NCBI RefSeq assembly: GCF_002764115.1
Contig: NZ_CP017940.1
Span: forward strand, 448,501 to 512,500
Direction: 5' to 3'
Source: Phyllobacterium zundukense
GTDB lineage: Bacteria; Pseudomonadota; Alphaproteobacteria; Rhizobiales; Rhizobiaceae
Length of the DNA: 64,000 nucleotides
The notes under the pieces are model-generated. The model worked only from the letters and a program-made list of their open reading frames with translations, searched no databases and was not told the DNA's origin. Made by a program: the position numbers and the translations under genes. Shown here piece by piece: positions 17,687 through 25,981 of the stretch (positions are counted from its first letter, which is position 1; each line of letters starts with the position of its first letter).

Positions 17687-17972
17687 AAGGCGCCACGAGA
17701 TTGGCCGAAGGGCGTTAAGCCCCTCATGATTGACGACACTGAAAATTGGCGTTCACCGCGAGACGGGTCAATTGTACGGGGAAGGCAAACGCGCAAGTAC
17801 GGTTAGCAGTCTGAATAACCTGAACAGCAATCACGATAATCGCAACTGGCGCGACCGTCTGGATGGCGATCGTGGACTTACTCCGCCATCTCCAAGGGAT
17901 GAGTGACGCGAGTATGCTTTGACCGGCGTCTCGTAGGGGTGTGTGCTCGCCCATGGTTGATCAAAACGATTG
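17687..17972. other. Gap between convergent genes, no supported gene
   Basis: No convincing gene. A leftward 76-codon frame (17724-17954) with a hydrophobic stretch (VAPVAIIVIAVQVIQTA) starts 18 nt after the DUF5677 stop but lacks a ribosome-binding site, so it is not called. Confidence 0.4.
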
Positions 17973-18692
17973 TTAGCCGTCTCGTTCCTTCCGTAAAACG
18001 GCGAGACGGGCGTCGAGTTCAGCAAAATCGTCGTGTTTACCAGACTTGAAATATTGGTGGGTATCGAGGCTACTCGTTAGCAGAATTCCGGCAATGCTAT
18101 CCAAAGTAACTGTGGGGTCATCGGGGTTGTAAATTACCACCTCAAGAGTTCCATTTAGCGCTTCGACGTGTCGGTCGTTCAAGGCTTGAATACCGTTGTG
18201 GCTGTCGTTACTCAGCAAATTGTAGATGGATCGGTACTCCTTACCCATTCCGGCCTTTTCGAAACGATCCTCAACTTTCAACGGTTTGAACCCTGCGAGC
18301 CTAAGCTCTTCCTTGGCCTGTTTGTATTCTGCGAGCTTCTCCTTAGCCCTGTCGTTGTCCGCAAAGCCCCCAAGATACTCGTTTTCCCCTTTGACACCTT
18401 CAGTCAGGAGTTTGATCCACTCCTTGTAAAACGAGGCTTTCATACCTTGGAGGTGTTGTTCGTTATTAAGGAGCGCCGCCAAGTCAACCCGCGCCTCTAG
18501 AAGAGAACGTAAGATCGCCCCCGTTCCGGCTGTTTTTTGGGCCTTCAACAGAATTGCTGCGCTCTCGGATTGTTCGAGAATTGTAGCGTACAAGCTCACG
18601 AGCGTCCGTTGGATTTCCTGTTGTGCGTCGAACTTCAAAGCCGGAACGAGTTCAAGCGCCTTGGCGTGTAGGTCCAAGATGTAGTTTAGCAT
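17973..18692 (-). CDS. DUF5677-like helical protein
   Basis: 239-aa, mostly helical, soluble protein. The pattern GTGAILRSLLEARVDLAALL near residues 56-75 and the later YNLLSNDSHNGIQALNDRHV resemble DUF5677-type proteins, which are common in accessory and defence regions but have no assigned activity. The conserved Arg-Glu of RSLLEAR and the SNDSHNG histidine are the most motif-like residues, somewhat HEPN-like in arrangement; an RNase role would be speculation. It is convergent with the TIR-like gene and codes on the strand of the other cargo genes. Confidence 0.6.
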   Translation of the reverse strand: MLNYILDLHAKALELVPALKFDAQQEIQRTLVSLYATILEQSESAAILLKAQKTAGTGAILRSLLEARVDLAALLNNEQHLQGMKASFYKEWIKLLTEGVKGENEYLGGFADNDRAKEKLAEYKQAKEELRLAGFKPLKVEDRFEKAGMGKEYRSIYNLLSNDSHNGIQALNDRHVEALNGTLEVVIYNPDDPTVTLDSIAGILLTSSLDTHQYFKSGKHDDFAELDARLAVLRKERDG

Positions 18693-18819
18693 GTTCAGCC
18701 CCTATGAATGCTCTCGACCAGCAATGCGAGATTGTAAAGGAAACTCAAGCAGTTTCGGCGCGCGCCAGCCCATCGACATATTTACGTTTGCTGCACAATT
18801 GATTTGTGGCTGGAGCATA

Positions 18820-19047
18820 CTAGCTCTCGCCGCGAGGCTCCTGCCTCATCCCCAAAAACTCCCGCAGTGCGTCCCGGTTCACCAATCGGCGTTTTCCGAT
18901 TTTGATGGACTTGATTTCCCCCTTCGCCTTCAGTTCGCGGACATACGAGACAGATAGCCCCGTCAACATCGCAGTTTCATGAGCGTTGTATGCCAGTTTG
19001 GTCGCAAGCGATGTCTCGGCCAGAACTTTGAGTGTGGTTTCTCGCAT
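18820..19047 (-). CDS. Excisionase/AlpA-like helix-turn-helix protein
   Basis: 75-aa DNA-binding protein with the helix-turn-helix AYNAHETAMLTGLSVSYVRE followed by the wing KSIKIGKRRLVNRDALREFL, as in MerR-like excisionases (HTH_17 type). The start at 19047 (MRETTLKV) is set by a strong GGAGG 5 nt upstream; the longer frame to 19095 is not needed. It is the second such protein in the island (the other is at 33943-34152) and may belong to a separate insertion module. It sits beside repeat copy 1. Confidence 0.75.
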   Translation of the reverse strand: MRETTLKVLAETSLATKLAYNAHETAMLTGLSVSYVRELKAKGEIKSIKIGKRRLVNRDALREFLGMRQEPRGES

Positions 19048-19150
19048 ACTACCTCCTTCAGAAAGACTGAATGAAGTTGACGGCAAAACGACCACGAAGT
19101 CAAATGTGTATTCGACGCAAGTAATTGTTTTTGAAACACAATTTCTATTT

Positions 19151-19232
19151 GTTAATTTTCATGTTTTTTGGAGGGTAGCGAAATACCCTCCAATCTAGAG
19201 CTAGGTCACCCCGAACACCCCTGTCGGGGGGG
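19151..19232 (+). repeat. Island repeat copy 1, flanking the SIR2 cassette
   Basis: T-rich start, then GGTAGCGAAATA, then AATCTAGAGCTAG, then ACCCCTGTCGGGGGGG. The same series (GTAGCGAGATA, AATCTAGAACTAG, ACCCCCTACCGGGGGGG) occurs at 24405-24482 in direct orientation. Copy 1 also contains a perfect 10-bp inverted repeat TTGGAGGGTA/TACCCTCCAA at 19168-19193, lost in copy 2. No coding potential. Confidence 0.6.
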
Positions 19233-19260
19233 CCACTATTGGGATTTTCCGCGACGCGCG

Positions 19261-19743
19261 TCATGCGCAGGTATGAACCGCTCCGGCCTTCACAAGCTCC
19301 GGCCACTTTGGCCCCAACGTTTCACGAGCTGAAATTGCTTGGCTAGCCCCGGGATCGGTGTTTTTCAGCATCTTAATTGCGAACCCTTGGTCGTGAGTGC
19401 CGGAGACGATAGTCGCGCCGGGGACGTAAGAAGTGGTTCCTTGATATGTTGCCATGTTGCCGTACGCGGTGGCAGTGCCGTAAGTCTGATAGTATCCCGG
19501 CATTTGGGATACGTGCACATTATTCGCGGCAGACGCCCCGGCGATCATGTATCGATCATATCCGGCCTTCAACGTTTCAATGGCCGCCTGTTTTTGCGCC
19601 ACCTTCGCCGCCCCAATACCACCGCAGACCGGCGCAGCGGAAGTCTGCACGATTGCCGTGTCGGCGGACGTGCGAATTGTATTGCTTGCTGCGCACGCGC
19701 CGAGAAAGACGCATGGGAGCAAAGCCCCAAGTATTTTGATCAT
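19261..19743 (-). CDS. Small lipoprotein of unknown function
   Basis: 160-aa protein with a lipoprotein signal: MIKILGALLPCVFLGACAAS, in which LGAC is the lipobox with Cys17. The mature part is rich in Ala, Thr, Tyr and Gly, including the low-complexity stretch GYYQTYGTATAYGNMATYQG. I do not recognise the family. It lies downstream of the SIR2 gene, 118 nt away on the same strand, and just inside repeat copy 1. It may be a superinfection-exclusion or surface protein, but nothing in the sequence shows this. Confidence 0.6.
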   Translation of the reverse strand: MIKILGALLPCVFLGACAASNTIRTSADTAIVQTSAAPVCGGIGAAKVAQKQAAIETLKAGYDRYMIAGASAANNVHVSQMPGYYQTYGTATAYGNMATYQGTTSYVPGATIVSGTHDQGFAIKMLKNTDPGASQAISARETLGPKWPELVKAGAVHTCA

Positions 19744-19861
19744 GTTTGGCCCCCTGCCAGAATTGGCGCGGGCAATACAGCAGTGGCGGAGTCACTGTAC
19801 AATTAATGAATTGGAGCTATGGCGAACGAGCCTTGTTCATTTCTGGGCATCGGAGGTTAGG

Positions 19862-22800
19862 TTATCTCGAAAGCAGTTCGTGCAGCCGTTTCCACGCACG
19901 CGTATACCGTGCGCGGGGGGCACTTTCCGCGATGTCGTCTAAGACACTGCTCAGATCATGTGGCACGTTTCGGGGCTCAATCTCGATTATGCGATCAAGA
20001 ACTTGGAGTACCTGCATTGGCCACCGTTTTGCCAGCGTTTCTCGCTCACTCTCGGCAGTTTGTCGGGCCTGTTTATAGAGAAACAGGTCCGGATATTCGA
20101 CCGGCCTAAGAAAATCGTCCATCGCCTCGACTATCTCGGGGAACTTGTCGGGATCGTCTTCCGCAATTCGAAGCATCGTTTCTGTCGTGGCACTTGTTTG
20201 GAACTGAGCTTCCTGAGGCCAGACTTCACTAAAGAATCGTCTCCCGTAGGATTTCCACGAATCTTGCTCTATTATCTCTTTCAGGGTCCACAATGCCGCC
20301 TGTCTTCCAGCATCATCAAGTTCTTGGAGAGCTCTGCGGCATTGGGCGTTGGCAACGTATCGCTTGCTATACTTATTCCAGTAAGTGGCAATCATTAAGA
20401 ACTTTGCAGCGTCTCGCCCCAGACGTTCTTCGACAAGCCAATCGGTCCGGCTTTCAAACAAACTTAGAAAATCACCTTTTAATGAGTTAAAGAGTTCGGT
20501 ATTCTGTGGAACTCGGCCACCGAAGAGAATACCATTCCAAGCTGCTTCTGCACTTGGTGAACTAATCTTGAATATTGGAAGTACAGTGCGCTTTACCCAT
20601 TTCGGGTCTATTTCGTAAAGCCACGCTAGACGCGAACCCAATAAGGTGGCGGCATGATCGGCACCCTCTCCGACCGCCTTAAGCGTTCGTTCAAGACGCA
20701 ACGTTAATGTCTCCGGGAATTTCGACCCGCTTTTTAATTCGACTTGTGCCAGATTATCAAGCAGCGCTTCGACCAGTACTCCCACCGGTGCGTTGATGGC
20801 ATGATCGATTGTCTTTCGCGATTTCTCTACGACGTGCCCTCCTACGGTTATCTCGCCCAGACCGCTTTCCGTCGCTTTGGCGCCGCTGGCGTCGAGTTCA
20901 GAAAATAGGCGGTCCCAAACATCAAGGAATAGAGGCGACATGGGAGCCACCCGCTTAGCCAGATGCGTTTTGACCCATGAGGCGATGTCATACCTTAAAT
21001 CAAACTGGATGGAAGTCGGCAACTTAGAAACCCGGCGACTGCATAGTTCCAATAAACGGAGCGACGTATTCTCGGGCCAACCGTGCAGTAAGTCCCTCCA
21101 AAACGCTGTTGGAAATCTCCCGTGACGCTTCTCGAAACTAAGAGCAGCAATTGCACGGGCGGGTCTTTCGCTTACCAAGCCGGCAAATGGTGCGTACTCT
21201 ACAAAATCCTCAAGGAACCTACCTGATCGCCTCTCGGCAGTTGGAATAATATCGGCCAAACTAAGGTCCAGTAGCTCATTGGCGTCCTCACGACGCTCAA
21301 TACTTCCGCCGCGGCCGTCAAAGTCTCTGTCAGCATTTGTCTCCCAAGCTGGGTTCCAATTCGGTGAAGCGCGTTTTGCTTCTAGAACAGCCACCGCGTC
21401 CTCGGAAAGTCGGCAACCGTTTTGTTCAAGCCAACCCAACCGTTCGGCGATTAGAGATGTGTTTCTCGATTGAAAGTCTTCAGTGCTTTCGTGTTCGGAT
21501 GGCTCGCGGCCTCTCCGGACGAGCTGTTCTATCTCAAATGCTTCGCTGGCGGAAAAGTCCCGCCAGCGATCACGAAGGAGATGGAGAAGCTCTCTCTGTA
21601 GGTGAATATTCCAAAAGGATTCGTTCCTCAGCGAAAGTACGCCGTCGGAGACCTCGGCCCCCGAAAAAAGCTCGCGCTTAGTCCAGGAGAATATTCTGAG
21701 TTTGTCGAATATATACTTTTCTTGTTCTGGCCACTGTTTGGCTTCTTTTTTTGCGTGGTCGGGATGCACAGCACACAATCTGTCAAACAGACTAACAGCC
21801 CAAGAGAACGTGCCTTCGATGCCCTCGTTGCGCACGAAGGGACGGCCCGGCCGTTCATCGGGATTAATCGCGGGCAAATGAAAGAACCGCGATCGGTCGC
21901 CCGTCTCGGCTAGTAGCCCGGACGCATGTTCAAGAGATGCGCGTACAATTCTGAAAACGTCTGGAAGTATTTCGTCTGGCGTTTCGATATCGGCGCCGTG
22001 TCGAGATGTGTATTGCACTTCCAATCGAACAAGATCGGTCACATCAGTTACGAATTCGGCATTGGGGGGTGTAGCGGTTCGCCGCGCATAACGGCTCAAG
22101 TTGAGCCTTGGCCAAACTACCCCCTCGAACAAACGGAGTATGGTAGGCGTCCACCCTTCACGGACCAAACGCCTCGTAAAACCAAACCAAGCATTATCAT
22201 GAACATCTATACCAATGGATTTCTGGATTTCGGCTAGGAGGCTCCAAGATCTCAACGGCCCAGCTTCAAAATTCACGCCGTGCCCCTCAAGACGTCGATT
22301 GACGCCCGTCATTAATTCGGGGTGCAGTTGTCGTTGCCTTGTCGCCCACCATATGGCTGCGGGCTCGTGCGCTACTCGTTCAAACCAGTGCGAAAGAAAT
22401 TGGAGCCTTCGCGGGAAAGGCGTGCTCTGTGGGAGGTTAAAGCCCGACAATCTCGTATACGCTGAGCCTCCACTATCCTCCGGCAAAGAACCAAGCAGGT
22501 CTATACCTTCTATTTGCGCTCGATTGTTGGAGGGGTCCGGGCGTGGCGGGTCGTGGTCCAGACCATATTCGACCAATGGATCAACTTGTTCCTTTTTATC
22601 GTCCCATCCTTCTTCTGATGGCTCACCATACCGTGCAAACTTATCGAAGACGCAAAGCCACTCGGCTGACGGGGCCGGATCGGTAGTAGCAAATGCTTTT
22701 GCCCCTTTCCGATTAGAAACCAAAGACGCGATTTGGCCTCGTTGAAAGGCCATGAGATCGCGAGGGCTTTTTTGAGCGAGTTTCAGAAGGTCAGTCGTCC

Positions 22801-23677
22801 ATAAGCCGGGGTCATCTGATCGTGTAGCCCACAATTCCAAGGTGCCCCAGAGGTCGTCAAAGCTGTCAAATGGTATACCTTGTACCCCAAGATCGCGCCA
22901 CTTCGCCCGGACGGTTCGCTCATCACCCCGATCAAAAGCATAGATTGTTCGCAACTTTGCGGACGTGCTTGCGTTGAGGCCCTCCAGTAAGTAGCGAATT
23001 GGAGGGTCACCCGCCGAATAGCCCAACAACACAACGACGCGTTGCTCCAAAAGCTTTCGGATGAAATTGGTTGCCCAGCCATCTGCCAAATACGCGCGAC
23101 CGAAGTCGCTGGAACCAAGAATAAGTGCGCTTGATTTCCGTTGCCTATCCGCTGCCGATCTTAGACGCCCGTGAAGATAAACAATACCAGTAGGGGGCTG
23201 ATCAACCATAATATCAGGCAACATTGGCGGGACCCAACGCGTCAAACCTTTTTGGGCCTGCTCGAACAACAGGTCGAAGTTGGTGGTAATTACAAATGGA
23301 TTGCCATCAACGTCTTTCGATAGTCGCAACACCGTCTTATGCTTTGAAGCATCGATTGTTCGCTTTGACCGCAATAGTTGCGTTACTTCTTTCTCAACCT
23401 TTTCCGATGTGTATTCTCTTTGGATCATCCCAAACACTTGGTCCAAAGGCGGCGCCAATTCGGGATCATCCGCAGCAAGAGCAGCGCGCATTTGTGTCAT
23501 TATTTTTGCGGAGGGATGGGCCCCGAGTTTTTGTATAGTCTTCTTTGTTAAATCGAAGAAGCTCGGCAAACCAGCGGGGATGGAAATTCCTGCGCCGCAA
23601 AAGAACACTACTTCCCCTTGTTCTTGTTGAATCAAAAGTTCATTTGGTATGTTGGGACCTTCGGCTGAAAAACGCAA
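19862..23677 (-). CDS. SIR2-family defence-associated sirtuin, DSR1-like (SIR2 plus long C-terminal region)
   Basis: Large (1271 aa) soluble protein. The N-terminal SIR2 domain is complete: FFCGAGISIPAGLPSF (25-40), ITTNFD (130-135, N133), IVYLHG (165-170, H169), GSSDFGRAY (188-196) and LLGYSAGDPPIR (218-229). The rest is a long helical region of about 1000 aa ending in a DUF4020-like segment. This is the architecture of DSR1, an NADase that kills phage-infected cells by NAD+ depletion. TTG at 23677 is the likely start, with GGAG 7 nt upstream. The frame is open throughout and AT-richer than the flanking core genes. The glycosylase-like gene 116 nt upstream may be part of the same system. The SIR2 call is secure; the defence role is inferred from architecture and context. 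Confidence 0.85.
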   Translation of the reverse strand: MRFSAEGPNIPNELLIQQEQGEVVFFCGAGISIPAGLPSFFDLTKKTIQKLGAHPSAKIMTQMRAALAADDPELAPPLDQVFGMIQREYTSEKVEKEVTQLLRSKRTIDASKHKTVLRLSKDVDGNPFVITTNFDLLFEQAQKGLTRWVPPMLPDIMVDQPPTGIVYLHGRLRSAADRQRKSSALILGSSDFGRAYLADGWATNFIRKLLEQRVVVLLGYSAGDPPIRYLLEGLNASTSAKLRTIYAFDRGDERTVRAKWRDLGVQGIPFDSFDDLWGTLELWATRSDDPGLWTTDLLKLAQKSPRDLMAFQRGQIASLVSNRKGAKAFATTDPAPSAEWLCVFDKFARYGEPSEEGWDDKKEQVDPLVEYGLDHDPPRPDPSNNRAQIEGIDLLGSLPEDSGGSAYTRLSGFNLPQSTPFPRRLQFLSHWFERVAHEPAAIWWATRQRQLHPELMTGVNRRLEGHGVNFEAGPLRSWSLLAEIQKSIGIDVHDNAWFGFTRRLVREGWTPTILRLFEGVVWPRLNLSRYARRTATPPNAEFVTDVTDLVRLEVQYTSRHGADIETPDEILPDVFRIVRASLEHASGLLAETGDRSRFFHLPAINPDERPGRPFVRNEGIEGTFSWAVSLFDRLCAVHPDHAKKEAKQWPEQEKYIFDKLRIFSWTKRELFSGAEVSDGVLSLRNESFWNIHLQRELLHLLRDRWRDFSASEAFEIEQLVRRGREPSEHESTEDFQSRNTSLIAERLGWLEQNGCRLSEDAVAVLEAKRASPNWNPAWETNADRDFDGRGGSIERREDANELLDLSLADIIPTAERRSGRFLEDFVEYAPFAGLVSERPARAIAALSFEKRHGRFPTAFWRDLLHGWPENTSLRLLELCSRRVSKLPTSIQFDLRYDIASWVKTHLAKRVAPMSPLFLDVWDRLFSELDASGAKATESGLGEITVGGHVVEKSRKTIDHAINAPVGVLVEALLDNLAQVELKSGSKFPETLTLRLERTLKAVGEGADHAATLLGSRLAWLYEIDPKWVKRTVLPIFKISSPSAEAAWNGILFGGRVPQNTELFNSLKGDFLSLFESRTDWLVEERLGRDAAKFLMIATYWNKYSKRYVANAQCRRALQELDDAGRQAALWTLKEIIEQDSWKSYGRRFFSEVWPQEAQFQTSATTETMLRIAEDDPDKFPEIVEAMDDFLRPVEYPDLFLYKQARQTAESERETLAKRWPMQVLQVLDRIIEIEPRNVPHDLSSVLDDIAESAPRARYTRAWKRLHELLSR

Positions 23678-23793
23678 AGATATGCTCCAAGGGTTGCTAA
23701 TTGCACGGCACTAATTGTGTGATCATGCATAGAAACCTTGAGTCGGGATAGGCCTACAAGGGCCATTTGCGGGCCCGCTCGGGGTAACGCCCC

Positions 23794-24342
23794 TCAACGG
23801 ATATCTGTGGTTGCTGACATGAATTTCAAATTGGCCTTGTACCAAGAGTGGCCCCACAAGTAGCGATCGCAATCGCGCAAGGAAAAGCCTTCTGGGGCCT
23901 GCCCCCGCACCCGTTTGCGGAATTGGTTGTAGCCGTCCCAGATTGAATCAAAATTCGTTCTGTTGGCGAGCTTGATACCGACTTCCTCACCAACCCGAAA
24001 ATCATAGACTGTGAATTGTTCGGGGTAGAGAATGGTCAATATGGCTGTTGCCGTCGGCAAGCGAAAATCCCAATCCTGCATCAGAAAGCGCAATTGCTCC
24101 CTTTCATCGGGCGCCCGGAATAAACCCTCGGCTATCGCAGCAACAGCCCGCTCAAATGTTCCAGATTTTTTTATAAGACGATCGCGCTGGTGCGTTTTCT
24201 TTCGGTTAGCTTTCCATACAAGGATCGAGAAGAAACCAATTGGCTCGATGGCTCCGCTATTGCGAAAATTAGGTCCAACGACTTCGAGAAGATAACGCTC
24301 TAGATCATAGTATTGGCGGTAGTCGATACTCGCTGTGATCAC
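23794..24342 (-). CDS. Uncharacterised protein, possible OGG-like (HhH) fold
   Basis: 182-aa soluble protein. LPTATAILTILYPEQFTVYD followed by FRVGEEVG resembles the helix-hairpin and PxxFxIxDxR segment of OGG-fold proteins found in defence islands; the Asp-Arg pair corresponds to the catalytic-site region of that fold. The C-terminus has RYLWGHSWYKANLKF. The glycosylase lysine cannot be assigned. Start is GTG at 24342. It is followed 116 nt later by the SIR2 gene on the same strand, with GC-rich inverted repeats in between, so cotranscription is uncertain. A role as partner or antidote of the sirtuin is possible but unproved. Confidence 0.5.
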   Translation of the reverse strand: MITASIDYRQYYDLERYLLEVVGPNFRNSGAIEPIGFFSILVWKANRKKTHQRDRLIKKSGTFERAVAAIAEGLFRAPDEREQLRFLMQDWDFRLPTATAILTILYPEQFTVYDFRVGEEVGIKLANRTNFDSIWDGYNQFRKRVRGQAPEGFSLRDCDRYLWGHSWYKANLKFMSATTDIR

Positions 24343-24404
24343 TAATATGCCTTATCGGTTCGCATTGTTGGTGTCTCTGATTTGATTCAAGCATTCAAAT
24401 CCAC

Positions 24405-24482
24405 AGTTTTGCAATTTTTTTATGTAGCGAGATAAGGAGCTAATCTAGAACTAGCACCCGTCATAACCCCCTACCGGGGGGG
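24405..24482 (+). repeat. Island repeat copy 2, flanking the SIR2 cassette
   Basis: Direct, diverged copy of 19151-19232: T-rich start, GTAGCGAGATA, AATCTAGAACTAG, then the GC hairpin ACCCCCTACCGGGGGGG. It lies between the convergent ends of the nuclease-like gene and the start region of the glycosylase-like gene. Together the copies bracket a 5.2-kb block with the lipoprotein, SIR2 and OGG-like genes. Confidence 0.6.
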
Positions 24483-24504
24483 TAAATACAATCGCCACAA
24501 TATA

Positions 24505-25047
24505 TCAAAGGGTGACTGACCAAACTTTGACACCGTGTTGTTCAAACTGCTCAAGCCGCTCGGTTCGTTCGAACTTTGGAACCATGAAGAAAACGTACCG
24601 GTTCAACTCGCCGCGTAGCGCTAACTTCGCTAGATCTTTCTGTAGTTTTCGATTGCTGTTGACGCTGACGGCTGCGAATATCTCTGCCCCCACCAAGTCG
24701 GGTTCGATACTCATTATATCGAGGTCTTGCGACGCGTGCGCGCCGGGTGCTAGCGCGTAACCGCCTGCTTCTGGATGAAGTGCGAGTAATTGTTTTGCAG
24801 CCAGCAATGCAGTCGCGAATGTCCAAGTTTGATTGATCTGCTCAACTATATTCAATGGACGATCGTCAAGCGGATGGAACCCCACCGGACCGAATTTCAT
24901 CTGTTTGAACAATTCGAGCGGTTCGCCTGAGAAGGAAGCAATCCAGTTGTGCGCACGCGCCGCCGAAGCACGAACTTCGTCCAACAAAAGATCGGCCTCT
25001 GTGGTGGAACGTATGATAATGAGGGAACTGCGTGAGACTGTCTTCAT
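24505..25047 (-). CDS. Uncharacterised protein with restriction-endonuclease-like features
   Basis: 180-aa soluble protein with a conserved-looking core GPVGFHPLDDRPLNIVEQIN and QTWTFATALLAAKQLL, then SQDLDIMSIEPDLVGAEIFA and AVSVNSNRKLQKDLAKL. The Asp in DLDIMS followed about 15 residues later by Glu in AEIFAAV, then N-x-K and YVFFMVPKF, is the spacing of a PD-(D/E)XK nuclease core, although the canonical ExK lysine is replaced. Such proteins are usually annotated hypothetical. ATG at 25047; no close partner gene. The fold is inferred. Confidence 0.5.
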   Translation of the reverse strand: MKTVSRSSLIIIRSTTEADLLLDEVRASAARAHNWIASFSGEPLELFKQMKFGPVGFHPLDDRPLNIVEQINQTWTFATALLAAKQLLALHPEAGGYALAPGAHASQDLDIMSIEPDLVGAEIFAAVSVNSNRKLQKDLAKLALRGELNRYVFFMVPKFERTERLEQFEQHGVKVWSVTL

Positions 25048-25135
25048 AGACCGCCGCTTGTACGATGGGTTGTTGGCATAGCTCGAGGGAGCACGTCGAT
25101 ATTCAGCAGGTTACCTTCCGTAGGATGGGGCCTAT

Positions 25136-25870
25136 TCAAAAGGGTATCTCGTCGTCGTCCTGTAATGGTCGGGAGAACGCGCCGTCCTTTTTGGTGCTCG
25201 GTGGTGCGGGGGCAGGCAAAGCTTTGGGAACGGGTGGTGCTCCTAGCCGCGCGTTCTCCGCGTCTTCTGCTTCCTTGTCCTGCCCGATAAGGCTAGCGAT
25301 GGTGGTAATCGCCTCCGGGGCGTCGGCTAAGAAGCTCGCCCCCGTTGTAATGCCAACGCTTATGAACGCGATAATTGCCATCGTCTTCGCGAAGCTTACA
25401 CGAGGTTCATTAATCTCAGCCGCGAGCGCATTCAGCTTGTCGATTAAGGAGCGTCGTCGCGCGTCGGGCATGTCAGCGTTCTCTATAACATCCCTCAACT
25501 TTCGCATTTGTAACTCTATGCGCCCCCTCGTGCGCGCGGAGAGGCGTACAGAACCGGCCTGATTGGGCGTGCGCCTCAACCGTATACGCGTTGATGCTGC
25601 GCTGGCGTCGAGCATGAACCGATTTAGGCCTTCCGATGGGTCACTCAAATGAGAAGGATACTCTACACCTTGGATGCCGAGTTCGGTCGCTGCTGTCGCT
25701 ACCAAGGTCATGTATTGGGAGCGTATTAATGCATCGAAGGAGGCGGGCGTTTCGTGTGAGATAACGCTGTTCATGTTGCGTCTGCACGTTGCTTCGATAA
25801 TGACAAACTTCAGTTCCGGTTCTTCGGGAAGATTGTGGTAATCCTCTTCCGTCATCAGATCAAATTCCAT
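25136..25870 (-). CDS. Single-span membrane protein with SSB-like acidic C-terminal tip
   Basis: 244-aa protein of unknown family. A basic middle (STRIRLRRTPNQ, SARTRGRIELQMRKLRDVIE) is followed by one hydrophobic segment, MAIIAFISVGITTGASFLA, a Pro/Ala-rich linker and the ending DDDEIPF. That end is the same kind of tip that bacterial SSB uses to bind repair and replication proteins. The start at 25870 (MEFDLMTEEDYHN) is set by GGAGGG upstream; the frame continues to 25924 without support. Downstream is the nuclease-like gene at 88 nt. It may tether or decoy SSB-binding enzymes; this is inference. Confidence 0.6.
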   Translation of the reverse strand: MEFDLMTEEDYHNLPEEPELKFVIIEATCRRNMNSVISHETPASFDALIRSQYMTLVATAATELGIQGVEYPSHLSDPSEGLNRFMLDASAASTRIRLRRTPNQAGSVRLSARTRGRIELQMRKLRDVIENADMPDARRRSLIDKLNALAAEINEPRVSFAKTMAIIAFISVGITTGASFLADAPEAITTIASLIGQDKEAEDAENARLGAPPVPKALPAPAPPSTKKDGAFSRPLQDDDEIPF

Positions 25871-25981
25871 GCACGTCCCTCCTACTATGTTCGCAATATA
25901 ATGGTGACTAATCGATTGCGCCATCTAACGCGAAGGCTGTCCCCAAGCGCGTTTGCTTTTGCAGCTTCGCGCCTTCGTGTG

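Noticed and set aside
17724..17954. 76-aa leftward frame with a hydrophobic stretch after the DUF5677 gene
   Set aside because: No ribosome-binding site and no recognisable family.
19192..24483. CCCC-loop-GGGG hairpins in the repeats as secondary att cores related to the tRNA-Leu end
   Set aside because: The resemblance (CCCCTRCCGG-like) arises largely from the palindromic GC stem and is in opposite orientation to the real att cores.
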